From Bacteroidota bacterium (GTDB taxonomy: Bacteria; Bacteroidota; Bacteroidia; J057), in the NCBI GenBank assembly GCA_963169475.1, contig CAUJFT010000222.1:1-5313 (forward strand): DNA of 5,313 nucleotides, read 5' to 3'. The notes beneath the pieces were generated by a model. The model searched no databases. It was not told the origin of the DNA and was given only the letters and a program-made list of their open reading frames with translations. Positions 1 to 5,313 of the stretch are shown here, piece after piece; position 1 is the stretch's first letter; each line of letters opens with the position of its first letter. Both the position numbers and the translations under genes were made by a program.

Positions 1-906
1 ATCATTCTCGAACGCTTTACTCATCATTTTCAGAAAGGCGAAAAAGTCGGAATTATTGGAAAAAATGGAGTAGGGAAAACGACTTTCCTCGAAATATTAA
101 CGGGAGGCTTGTATCCGGATACAGGGGATATTGATAGAGGGGAGTCCACAATAATAGGCTATTACCAGCAGGAAGATTTTAGCCTGAATGAACAAAAAAG
201 GGTTATCGAAGTAGTAAAAGACATCGCAGAAGTAATAGAACTTGGCAATGGCGAAAAAATTACGGCTTCTCAGTTTCTACAAAAGTTCTTATTTCCTCCT
301 CATCAGCAACACGCCTTTGTTTCTACTCTAAGCGGCGGAGAACGCAAAAGGCTGCAATTGCTTACGGTCTTAATCAAGAACCCTAATTTTTTGATTTTAG
401 ATGAGCCTACCAATGACCTAGATATTAACTCCTTAAATATTCTGGAGGAGTTTTTAGAACATTTTCCGGGTACGCTCATCATCGTCTCCCACGACCGTTA
501 TTTTATGGATAAATTAGTGGAGCATCTATTTGTATTTGAAGGGAAGGGAATCATACGGGATTTTCCCGGAAACTATACCGATTATAGAGAGTGGAAAAAA
601 ACAGTAACAGAGGCAGTAAAGGAAGAGAAAAGTAATAGTACTTCTCTTCAAAAGACAAACTCCTCCGCAAAGAATAATACCAAACCGAAACGGAGCTTTA
701 AAGAACAAAAAGAGTTTGAGGCAATAGAATCTGACCTTCAAACGCTTGAAAATGAGAAAGAAGAACTTTCTCTTATTTTGTCCGGAGACTCCTCTAATTA
801 CGAAAAACTTATCAAGACTACACAACGAATAGAGGAGATTAATAATCTAATGGAAGAAAAAGAGCTGCGCTGGCTAGAACTTAGCGAAATGGAACAATAT
901 GGATAA
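1..906 (+). CDS. ABC-F family ATPase, Uup-like, C-terminal half (5' end outside window)
   Basis: The reading frame is open from base 1 and gives 301 residues ending at TAA 904-906. It holds one complete ATP-binding cassette, which must be the second of the two found in ABC-F proteins. Walker A is GKNGVGKTT (residues 20-28), the Q-loop region is YYQQED (about 54-59), the signature is LSGGE (110-114), Walker B is LILDEPTNDLD (131-141), and the H-loop is SHDRYF (163-168). A charged, low-complexity linker follows (about 200-228). A helical, Glu/Lys-rich tail (about 229-299) matches the coiled-coil C-terminal domain of Uup-type members. There are no membrane segments, as expected for soluble ABC-F proteins, which act on ribosomes or, for Uup, are also linked to DNA structures and transposon excision. 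About half the usual length of roughly 620 residues is missing to the left. An internal ATG at 109 is not the start, because Walker A lies upstream of it. The family call is secure; the Uup subgroup is inferred from the tail. Confidence 0.95.
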   Translation: MILERFTHHFQKGEKVGIIGKNGVGKTTFLEILTGGLYPDTGDIDRGESTIIGYYQQEDFSLNEQKRVIEVVKDIAEVIELGNGEKITASQFLQKFLFPPHQQHAFVSTLSGGERKRLQLLTVLIKNPNFLILDEPTNDLDINSLNILEEFLEHFPGTLIIVSHDRYFMDKLVEHLFVFEGKGIIRDFPGNYTDYREWKKTVTEAVKEEKSNSTSLQKTNSSAKNNTKPKRSFKEQKEFEAIESDLQTLENEKEELSLILSGDSSNYEKLIKTTQRIEEINNLMEEKELRWLELSEMEQYG

Positions 907-1374
907 GAAATAGGACTACCACATTAAAAATCAACATCATAGGGCTAATTTTATCTATTATCATAAAAGAAATCAGATAGTATAAACGCTATCTCCTACT
1001 GCCTCGTCCCTCTTCTGGTTTTATCTAGCCCAGATGTTGCGTTTTCTACCCAATAAACATACACTCCTTGTGGGTATTTGCTTATTTTGCTTGTTTTAGG
1101 GAGCGGTATTGCTTTCTAAAAATCACGTTTATACCAAGGTTGCTATCACTTGCAAAATTAACATGGCTTATTGTTTTGACGGTCAAGTATTTTGTCGTAC
1201 TCTATCCGAGAAAAAGTATAAATCATTCACTATCAATAATTTGCGAAAAGTATCGGGTAGAGTGATTTTGTCTATATTTTTTTTCAAACTCGTTTATGGT
1301 TGCTGTATTTTGTCTTGTATAGGAAGAATCTCCATATCGAACCGCTTTTATCCAAATTAAAGTACAAATAAAAT
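907..1374. other. Intergenic gap between convergent units, no supported gene
   Basis: This 468-bp stretch separates the plus-strand ABC-F gene from the minus-strand units. I find no convincing gene on either strand. Short plus-strand ORFs at 1068-1265 and 1109-1360 overlap each other, have no recognisable domain and look like chance. A small stem (AGATAG 975-980 with CTATCT 989-994, 8-nt loop) lies 70 bases after the ABC-F stop. It lacks a following T-run, so it is at best a weak terminator. GGGCTA (942-947) and TAGCCC (1026-1031) form a further 6-bp inverted pair. Minus-strand reading gives only short open segments broken by stops, so old decayed coding DNA is possible but unproven. Confidence 0.5.
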
Positions 1375-1415
1375 CGCTACGTCCAATCAATTTTCAGTAT
1401 TGATTGGACGTAGCG
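1366..1415 (-). terminator. Strong intrinsic terminator of the 21-aa peptide unit
   Basis: This is a perfect 16-bp inverted repeat with arms 1375-1390 and 1400-1415 and a 9-nt loop. An extra G-T pair and an A-T pair can be added at the base. On the minus strand the stem is followed by a T-rich run (ATTTTATTTG, from 1374 leftwards). On the plus strand the 3' flank is A-rich with no T-run, so the terminator works for leftward transcription. It lies 34 bases after the stop codon of the small peptide gene. It may also back up termination of the larger minus-strand operon upstream. Confidence 0.8.
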
Positions 1416-1449
1416 GTAAGAAAAACAAGCCTTTCAGCGTTTGAGTTGT

Positions 1450-1515
1450 TCAAAAAAACATTGTGCCGATCATCAACACAAGTGCAGCAAGAATGAGAAG
1501 TACTTTTTTGTTCAT
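1450..1515 (-). CDS. 21-residue hydrophobic single-span peptide (small ORF)
   Basis: ATG at 1515-1513 and TGA at 1452-1450 define a 21-residue product. It starts MNKK (two Lys next to the start) and runs on as one uninterrupted hydrophobic stretch, VLLILAALVLMIG and then TMFF. This has the form of a single transmembrane helix with a positive N-terminus inside the cell. The ORF is short enough to occur by chance. What supports it is the framing: a good Bacteroidota-type promoter 51 bases upstream of the ATG (1566-1595) and a 16-bp-stem terminator 34 bases downstream (1375-1415), giving a transcript of about 190 nt. No Shine-Dalgarno is visible, which is normal for this phylum. I do not recognise a family. 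In size and composition it resembles small membrane peptides, including type I toxin peptides such as Ibs, but no antisense RNA promoter was found opposite it. Alternatives are a small regulatory RNA with a chance ORF or a leader peptide. Confidence 0.6.
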   Translation of the reverse strand: MNKKVLLILAALVLMIGTMFF

Positions 1516-1563
1516 AAACACAGAGAGATTTAAATTGTGGCAACCCTAAATCGAAATAATCGC

Positions 1564-1588
1564 CGCAAAAATAAGCATGTTTTTTGCG
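1564..1588. repeat. 8-bp inverted repeat spanning the promoter core, candidate operator
   Basis: CGCAAAAA (1564-1571) and TTTTTGCG (1581-1588) are perfect inverted copies separated by 9 bases. The left arm covers most of the -7 box and the right arm lies in the spacer between the -7 and -33 boxes. That is where a dimeric repressor would block RNA polymerase. A shorter ACATA-GT-TATGT dyad (1598-1609) lies just upstream of the -33 box. The function is inferred from placement only. Confidence 0.4.
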
Positions 1589-1595
1589 ACACCAA
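1566..1595 (-). promoter_or_regulatory. Bacteroidota-type promoter for the 21-aa peptide
   Basis: On the minus strand, TTG (1595-1593) is followed by 19 bases and then TATTTTTG (1573-1566). This fits the phylum consensus TTG-N19-TAnnTTTG exactly. Transcription would start near 1560 and run leftwards into the peptide ATG at 1515. The -7 box overlaps one arm of a perfect inverted repeat (1564-1571 with 1581-1588). Confidence 0.75.
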
Positions 1596-1712
1596 CTACA
1601 TAGTTATGTGGAAATTATGTAAAAAATAATGGTTATATCAACTTCTATGTGAACTTTCAAGATACTTATTATCAATATTTTATAAATAATAAAAAAACAA
1701 AACGCTATAATA

Positions 1713-1746
1713 CAAATTCTGAAATATTTTGGTATCATCAGAATTG
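1713..1746. repeat. Inverted repeat in the A/T-rich gap after the TIR pseudogene
   Basis: AATTCTGA (1715-1722) and TCAGAATT (1738-1745) are perfect inverted copies around a 15-base loop. A ninth C-G pair (1713, 1746) forms if one A is bulged. On the minus strand the stem is followed by TTTGTATTAT, so it could act as a weak terminator for the operon ending at 1807. The rest of 1610-1806 is A/T-rich with no supported gene. Confidence 0.35.
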
Positions 1747-1753
1747 TTATACT

Positions 1754-1793
1754 AAAAATAGGATAAAATGTAACTTCCTATCCTGTTGGAAGT
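1754..1793 (-). terminator. Possible weak terminator of the operon ending in the TIR pseudogene
   Basis: Two mutually exclusive small stems lie just past the pseudogene stop. ACTTCC (1773-1778) pairs with GGAAGT (1788-1793). AGGATA (1760-1765) pairs with TATCCT (1779-1784). On the minus strand the second stem is followed directly by ATTTTTAG. Both are only 6 bp, so the call is tentative. Confidence 0.3.
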
Positions 1794-1806
1794 GTAGCTT
1801 TTATTT

Positions 1807-2518
1807 TAATGGATTGGTCTCTTTGCAGCATTTATCACTTCAAGCCATGCTGCGGCTCGGTCTAGTGATTGAGCAATCGTAGAAGTTTGGGTGGGTAATA
1901 CCTTTAAGTTACAAATTTCTGTGATGTCTTTTCATACACAAGCACTAAGAATTGTGGGAATACGCCTATATTCTTTTTGGTTACAACGCTGATAAGCAGG
2001 TAAAAACTCTTTGATACCAAACCATCTCGTCACTCAAGTAGTCAGCACTTATGAACGTGATAATTATAGAGGCTTTATTAAGCTACTCTTTTATTTGGGT
2101 GGGGAGGTCTCTATTAAAATCGGCTTTATCTTTATGCCACAGGGCAACATCACTATTCCTTAGTATTGGTTTAAATGATACCAAAGTCATTGAGATATGC
2201 CCTATCCTTATCGTGAAATGAAATAAATATAAAACTGCCTCCAAAAACTTGTATGGGTGTTGAGACAAGAGGCGACTCTATTTCTAATTTTTCAGCATAT
2301 TCTAAAATGCTGTATGCAATATTATTTCTTTCTCTTCGGGCTTCCCGATAGGATAAAATCCCTAAACGTTCCTTGCTTTCCAGAGTATTAAACCGATTAC
2401 TTAAACGAGTGCTTCCTTTTTTATAGCCTATAGAGCAGCCTCAAGCAGAGTTTTCAAAGCCTATTTGCAGTTACCTTTTTACATAGTCTGCTATGATACA
2501 TTTAGGGTTATTGTCCAT
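1807..2518 (-). pseudogene. Decayed TIR-domain protein with N-terminal effector-associated-like domain
   Basis: Joining three frames rebuilds about 235 residues from ATG 2518-2516 to TAA 1809-1807. The first part holds IIADYVKR, then GN..ALKTLLEAAL, then FNTLESKERLGILSY and ARRERNNIAYSILEYAEKLE. This resembles the small helical effector-associated domains (EAD11-like, from memory) fused to conflict effectors. The second part is a TIR fold: FIFISFHDKDRAYLND (strand A), SFKPILRNSDVALWHK, the IKE / LNKASIIITFISADYLS segment (strand C and after), KEFLPAYQR (probable catalytic Glu region), RRIPTILSACV-stop-KD, LKVLPT and DRAAAWLEVINAAKR. Nonsense codons lie at 2463-2461, 2430-2428, 2085-2083 and 1934-1932; the last replaces the expected Trp of CVW. 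Frameshifts lie near 2474-2480, 2398-2405, 2181-2190 and 2016-2030. Total length is near normal, so decay was by small lesions. It begins 18 bases after the DUF4286 stop, in operon position. Living relatives are NAD-consuming or signalling TIR proteins of defence systems. Confidence 0.85.
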
Positions 2519-2536
2519 AAAACTGTGTCAAGGAAA

Positions 2537-2845
2537 TCAAGAAACTACTGCTAAAATAGAGCGGAACGCATGAAAACGATTGTTATAGCGGAGATTATGA
2601 GAAGCCTGAAGATCTGGCGCATATTCTTTTTGATAACGGCTCAACACCTCCTCCGAAAGGCATCGGTATTGTATATTATAAGTGATTGCCTGCTTATCCA
2701 CCAAAGGTTCAAGCATTTTACACATAGTATAGGATTCGAAACACCCTGTATCCATTACCTCCGGAATATGATGAGCAAGCATCCACTCTTTCCAATCTTC
2801 TGCTACACTTTTTTCTATAGAAACACTTACACTATAAATAATCAT
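2537..2845 (-). CDS. DUF4286 family protein
   Basis: This is a complete 102-residue product with ATG at 2845-2843 and TGA at 2539-2537. It begins MIIYSVSVSIEKSVAEDW, followed by KEWMLAHHIPEVMDTGCFE, then TYNIQYRC, then YQKEYAPDLQASHNLRY and FHAFRSILAVV. This pattern matches the small DUF4286 proteins of Bacteroidota as I remember them: an initial beta strand, W..WM..HIP.VM..G.F, a Y.VQY strand, and a YQ...AP.LQ..H..RY helix. Length is normal for the family. There is no signal peptide, so it is cytoplasmic, and the likely fold is a small ferredoxin-like alpha/beta sandwich. Its function is not known. It lies 12 bases after the stop of the upstream beta-barrel-like gene and 18 bases before the TIR pseudogene, so it is probably co-transcribed with both. 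A plus-strand ORF over the same bases (2570-2932) is a shadow. Confidence 0.88.
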   Translation of the reverse strand: MIIYSVSVSIEKSVAEDWKEWMLAHHIPEVMDTGCFESYTMCKMLEPLVDKQAITYNIQYRCLSEEVLSRYQKEYAPDLQASHNLRYNNRFHAFRSILAVVS

Positions 2846-2857
2846 AAATTCTATTTT

Positions 2858-3508
2858 TTAAAAACCATAAATAAGTCCAAATCCAAAGTTTCCAAGTTTC
2901 CAATAATCCGAGTTTGCTACGGGATTATTTAATTGGGCAATTTTTGTTTTCTGCGGTATTAACGGAAAATGAACCCTCCCTGTAAGATGTCCGCCTCCTT
3001 GTTGTATAGTAGCTTCGATAATGCCTGAAGGGATAAACCCAAAGATTTTTTTAGGGCTTTCAGTGCTATATACAAATGGTCTTTTTTCATTCAAGTAAGA
3101 CATCTGAGTACCAACGCCTAATCCTATTCCTATTTTCTGTTGATTATAAGAGGTTGCTCCTGAACCTAACCGCCCCATTACAAACAGAGGAACTTGAAGC
3201 TGATAGCTGATTCCCCCACCTCTGAAGTTAATTCCTCCCTGAAGCGCACCGTCAACGCCTACGCTTACCACATCATTTTTGTGAGCAAGCATATAATAAG
3301 AACCTACCATAAAGGTATAATAAGGGACAAAAATTTGAGAACTTCCATTATTTGAGTTTGCTATAATCTGCTGATAAGTAGTATCTTCGGGCATAAGCGT
3401 AAAAAACTCATACATAAATCCCATCTTAGGAATGAATCTATCCGTTTGCCCAGAAGCCTCCCCAAGCAAGCCGATTAAAAGAACAAGTAAAAAGCTATAT
3501 TTTTTCAT
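2858..3508 (-). CDS. Predicted exported outer-membrane beta-barrel-like protein, unrecognised family
   Basis: This is a complete 216-residue product (ATG 3508-3506, TAA 2860-2858). It begins MKKYSFLLVLLIGLLGEASG, a typical Sec signal peptide with likely cleavage after ASG, leaving a Gln-start mature protein. The mature part alternates polar and hydrophobic residues and is rich in Gly and aromatics, for example VPYYTFMVGSYYMLA, GINFRGGGISYQLQVPLFVMGRLG and IGIGLGVGTQMSY. It ends GNFGFGLIYGF with a terminal Phe. This is the usual look of a small (about 8-strand) outer-membrane barrel recognised by the BAM complex. I do not recognise a named family, and no enzyme motif is visible. It is the first gene of a minus-strand operon with DUF4286 12 bases downstream. 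It is an own transcription unit relative to the T9SS gene, which ends at a strong terminator 243 bases upstream of its start codon. Confidence 0.85.
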   Translation of the reverse strand: MKKYSFLLVLLIGLLGEASGQTDRFIPKMGFMYEFFTLMPEDTTYQQIIANSNNGSSQIFVPYYTFMVGSYYMLAHKNDVVSVGVDGALQGGINFRGGGISYQLQVPLFVMGRLGSGATSYNQQKIGIGLGVGTQMSYLNEKRPFVYSTESPKKIFGFIPSGIIEATIQQGGGHLTGRVHFPLIPQKTKIAQLNNPVANSDYWKLGNFGFGLIYGF

Positions 3509-3535
3509 AAATAAAAAATGAAGTACAACATTTCA

Positions 3536-3569
3536 CAAAATATATATAAAAACGTAGTTCTATACAAAA
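3536..3569 (-). promoter_or_regulatory. Candidate promoter for the beta-barrel / DUF4286 operon
   Basis: On the minus strand TTTTG (3569-3565) is followed by 20 bases and then TATATTTTG (3544-3536). This is close to TTG-N19-TAnnTTTG but has one extra base in the -7 box. It would start transcription a few bases later, leaving a leader of about 20-25 bases before the ATG at 3508. The area is very A/T-rich, so a chance match is possible. Confidence 0.4.
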
Positions 3570-3750
3570 GGGTTTTAGAATTTTTCTTTTTATACAAAGA
3601 TTAAGTATTTTTTAGAACAAATAACGATTATTTAAGGCGATTATGAAGGGCTTTCTCTGTCCCCTTTCCATGATTAGTGTCAAAATAAAAAGATAAGAAA
3701 GCCTAAAAATAAAAAAAGGAGTTAAAATTTTCTCTAATCAATCATTTATT
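3570..3750. other. Intergenic gap, no gene seen
   Basis: This is A/T-rich DNA between the terminator of the T9SS gene and the promoter of the beta-barrel operon. I see no ORF worth calling on either strand. The only structures are an 8-bp inverted pair, GGCTTTCT (3649-3656) with AGAAAGCC (3696-3703) separated by 39 bases, and a short direct repeat of CGATTAT around 3624-3643. Confidence 0.6.
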
Positions 3751-3789
3751 AAAAAACAGGAACTTGTCAAAGATTTGGCAAGTTCCTGT
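3751..3789 (-). terminator. Intrinsic terminator of the T9SS-secreted protein gene
   Basis: This is a 13-bp stem with arms 3756-3768 and 3777-3789, one G-T pair and an 8-base loop. On the minus strand it is followed by a T-run (bases 3756-3751 read as TTTTTT). It lies 18 bases after the stop codon of the secreted protein gene. The form and position are textbook for a rho-independent terminator. Confidence 0.9.
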
Positions 3790-3807
3790 CTGAAATACTG
3801 CAATTCA

Positions 3808-5313
3808 TTAATCGGTAATAAGCACTTTCCCGTTATGATTGAGGTCTCCTCCGGTTATTTTATACAAATACACTCCTTTGCTTAGATTGGAAACATTTAT
3901 GGTTTTAATGGCAGAGCCATTGATGTCCCAATTTTCACTAATAACCACTTGTCCGGCCTCGTTATATAATCTGAAACGAACGGCTTCATCAGGAACATTT
4001 GTTAGTGATACTTGAAGAATATCCTTAGCAGGGGAAGGATAGACATGGCAATGAGTAGAAATGGCATCTGTGAGGGTTAAAACAGAGGAGTAGCTTTTAT
4101 TGCCTTCAATATCAATTATTTTTAGGCGATAACGATTGGTTCCTGACCATGGCTGATTGTCTTCAAAAGTATAATTTTTTTGAGCAAGAGAAGCCTGAAT
4201 CGCATTGATTTCGCCTATAGACTCAAAGGATTGGGTATAAGGGTTTTCTCTTTCCATTTCAAAGACACCAATACCGGGAGCAGTAGTTGTAGTCCACAGT
4301 AAGTGATTCGCGTCGTTTCCTTTAAATCCTGTAAATGATAGAAGTTCTACGGGTAGTGCGCCCTCATTACCACTACCAGAGCCGCCGCCGCCGCCAGAAA
4401 ATAAGTCCACCTCATACTCGGAATAATAACCCGTTCCATAATTCCCAAGCACCCAATACTGACCAATAGCAGAAGGTCCATTATCATATTCAACGTAACC
4501 GACACCATTGCGCGTGGGGGCTTCTGGTACTCCGTTATGCCCATCTGACGTAAGCGGGTTCCCATCGGGGTCTGGATTAGGCGAGAATGCTCCATTTATT
4601 TTATAGAATTTTAAATCTGGGAGCGTAGTAGCAGGTGCTAATGAACCATTCATATCATTCAGGTCTTGGTCCATAAAATAGAACCTTACTTTAACTGGTG
4701 TTGAGGGTTGAGTAAGGGGATTTACAATCCAATAGCGATTCATTACGTGCCATAACGGATTATCCACATAATCTGCTGGCGGATTAACGATATGGCTTGC
4801 CGTATTAGAACCATATTTTAGTACCGTAGAGGTTTGAACATTTAGCCCGCCGAGTATTGTACCTATATTATTACCATTTTGATAAACAGATAGTACAATT
4901 GTATTGCTTGCAGTATGATAATAATGGGTCCATCCTTGATTGTCTGTGCATTCAGCATCGGCAATAACGGTGGTATTAGGGGTATTCAAAATGGTGTATG
5001 CAGTATTATTTACTGTTACTGTAAAGGAACAAGAAGCCGTATTTCCGGCGGCATCGGTCGCAGTTACATTCACGGTAGAAACTCCTAACGGGAAGGTACT
5101 TCCAGAAGCCGGCGTAGTAGTATAAGTTACTCCGGGGCAATTGTCAGAAACAGTAGGGGTAAAGGTAACAATAGTATTGCAACCAGTAGTAGCAACGGTC
5201 GGATTAGTAGGGCAAACTACAGTGGGGGATTCGCCATCTACGACTGATATCGTAAAGGAGCAAGACGCTGTCCGGTTATTTACATCTGTAGCGGTATAAG
5301 TAACGGTTGTAAT
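3808..5313 (-). CDS. Secreted HYR-repeat protein with T9SS C-terminal sorting domain (5' end outside window)
   Basis: The frame is open from the right edge (5313) to TAA 3810-3808 and gives 501 residues. A GTG at 5073 falls inside a repeat and is not the real start. In order: the end of one HYR (hyalin repeat, Ig-like) domain (residues 1-25), then a whole HYR domain (about 30-103) with CPTN, SDNCPGVTY, FPLGVSTVNVTATDAAGNTASCSF. A beta-rich module follows (about 115-300, with ADAECTDNQGWTHYY and NRYWIVNP), of a type common in Bacteroidota surface proteins. Next come a Gly/Ser linker (about 305-315), an ALPVELLSFTG region starting near 319, and a T9SS type A sorting domain (about 421-501, with YPSPAKD, LYNEAGQVV, LSKGVYLYKI, GKVLITD). 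The protein would be exported by Sec, carried over the outer membrane by the type IX system and anchored or released after removal of the sorting domain. The role is probably adhesion or surface structure; no catalytic domain is visible in this part. More HYR repeats probably lie upstream. Confidence 0.93.
   Translation of the reverse strand: MTTVTYTATDVNNRTASCSFTISVVDGESPTVVCPTNPTVATTGCNTIVTFTPTVSDNCPGVTYTTTPASGSTFPLGVSTVNVTATDAAGNTASCSFTVTVNNTAYTILNTPNTTVIADAECTDNQGWTHYYHTASNTIVLSVYQNGNNIGTILGGLNVQTSTVLKYGSNTASHIVNPPADYVDNPLWHVMNRYWIVNPLTQPSTPVKVRFYFMDQDLNDMNGSLAPATTLPDLKFYKINGAFSPNPDPDGNPLTSDGHNGVPEAPTRNGVGYVEYDNGPSAIGQYWVLGNYGTGYYSEYEVDLFSGGGGGSGSGNEGALPVELLSFTGFKGNDANHLLWTTTTAPGIGVFEMERENPYTQSFESIGEINAIQASLAQKNYTFEDNQPWSGTNRYRLKIIDIEGNKSYSSVLTLTDAISTHCHVYPSPAKDILQVSLTNVPDEAVRFRLYNEAGQVVISENWDINGSAIKTINVSNLSKGVYLYKITGGDLNHNGKVLITD
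4382..4396 (-). repeat. (GGC)5 tandem triplet encoding a Gly5 linker
   Basis: Five consecutive GGC codons encode GGGGG inside the flexible SGGGGGSGSGNEG linker before the ALPVEL region of the secreted protein. The tract is an uninterrupted 15-bp triplet repeat in A/T-rich surroundings. Length changes here would stay in frame and alter only linker length. Confidence 0.75.

Noticed and set aside
526..825. 99-codon minus-strand ORF opposite the ABC-F gene
   Set aside because: It is antisense to the well-supported ABC-F frame, and its Phe/Leu-rich product mirrors the Lys/Glu-rich coiled coil on the other strand.
942..1031. GGGCTA/TAGCCC pair as ends of a small transposable element
   Set aside because: The arms are only 6 bp, no target-site duplication is visible and no second copy occurs in the window.
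1068..1360. Two overlapping plus-strand ORFs (65 and 83 codons) in the gap after the ABC-F gene
   Set aside because: They share bases in different frames, have no recognisable domain and no promoter or leader that stands out. A hydrophobic look is common in chance ORFs from T-rich DNA.
1450..1515. Full type I toxin-antitoxin locus at the small peptide
   Set aside because: The peptide looks like a type I toxin, but I found no TAnnTTTG promoter on the plus strand that would drive an antisense RNA. Only the peptide unit is claimed.
1649..1882. 77-codon plus-strand ORF
   Set aside because: It overlaps the end of the TIR pseudogene on the opposite strand, is rich in Asn, Tyr and Lys as expected from A/T-rich non-coding DNA, and shows no domain.
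2083..2268. 61-codon minus-strand ORF as a gene of its own
   Set aside because: It is a fragment of the TIR pseudogene. Only its later part (SFKPILRNSDVALWHK onward) is in the TIR frame; its first residues come from the wrong frame upstream of the frameshift at 2181-2190.
1807..2518. Programmed frameshifting or stop-codon recoding rather than decay
   Set aside because: There are at least four frameshifts and four stops of two types (TAG, TGA), without slippery sites or associated structures. Random decay explains this far better.
4347..4595. 82-codon minus-strand ORF inside the secreted protein gene
   Set aside because: It is a shadow frame of the HYR/T9SS gene, whose domains are clear over the same bases.

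Overview
The window looks like a chromosomal segment of a member of the Bacteroidota. Three things point there. One protein ends in a type IX secretion (T9SS) C-terminal sorting domain, a DUF4286-type protein is present, and the clearest promoter has the Bacteroidota form TTG-N19-TAnnTTTG. Start codons are also preceded by A/T-rich leaders without convincing Shine-Dalgarno sequences. I cannot name the genus.

Layout: positions 1-906 (+) hold the C-terminal half of an ABC-F ATPase (Uup-like), cut by the left edge. Every other gene is on the minus strand, so transcription converges on the 907-1374 gap. Reading from the right edge leftwards, the minus-strand genes are: a secreted HYR-repeat protein with a T9SS sorting domain (5313-3808, cut by the right edge, with a strong terminator at 3751-3789); a compact operon of a predicted outer-membrane beta-barrel-like protein (3508-2858), a DUF4286 protein (2845-2537) and a decayed gene (2518-1807); and a very small self-contained unit (promoter 1566-1595, 21-codon hydrophobic peptide 1515-1450, terminator 1375-1415).

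The main discovery is the decayed gene. No long ORF covers it, but joining three reading frames gives an almost full-length protein with an N-terminal effector-associated-domain-like helical segment followed by a TIR domain. This is the architecture of bacterial conflict/defence effectors. It carries at least four nonsense codons and four frameshifts while its neighbours are intact, so it is a dead immune-type gene.

The second item of interest is the 21-residue single-span membrane peptide. Its promoter -7 box is embedded in a perfect 8-bp inverted repeat, and its transcript would be only about 190 nt. No intact new multi-gene system is visible. The remaining gaps are A/T-rich, with only weak hairpins.
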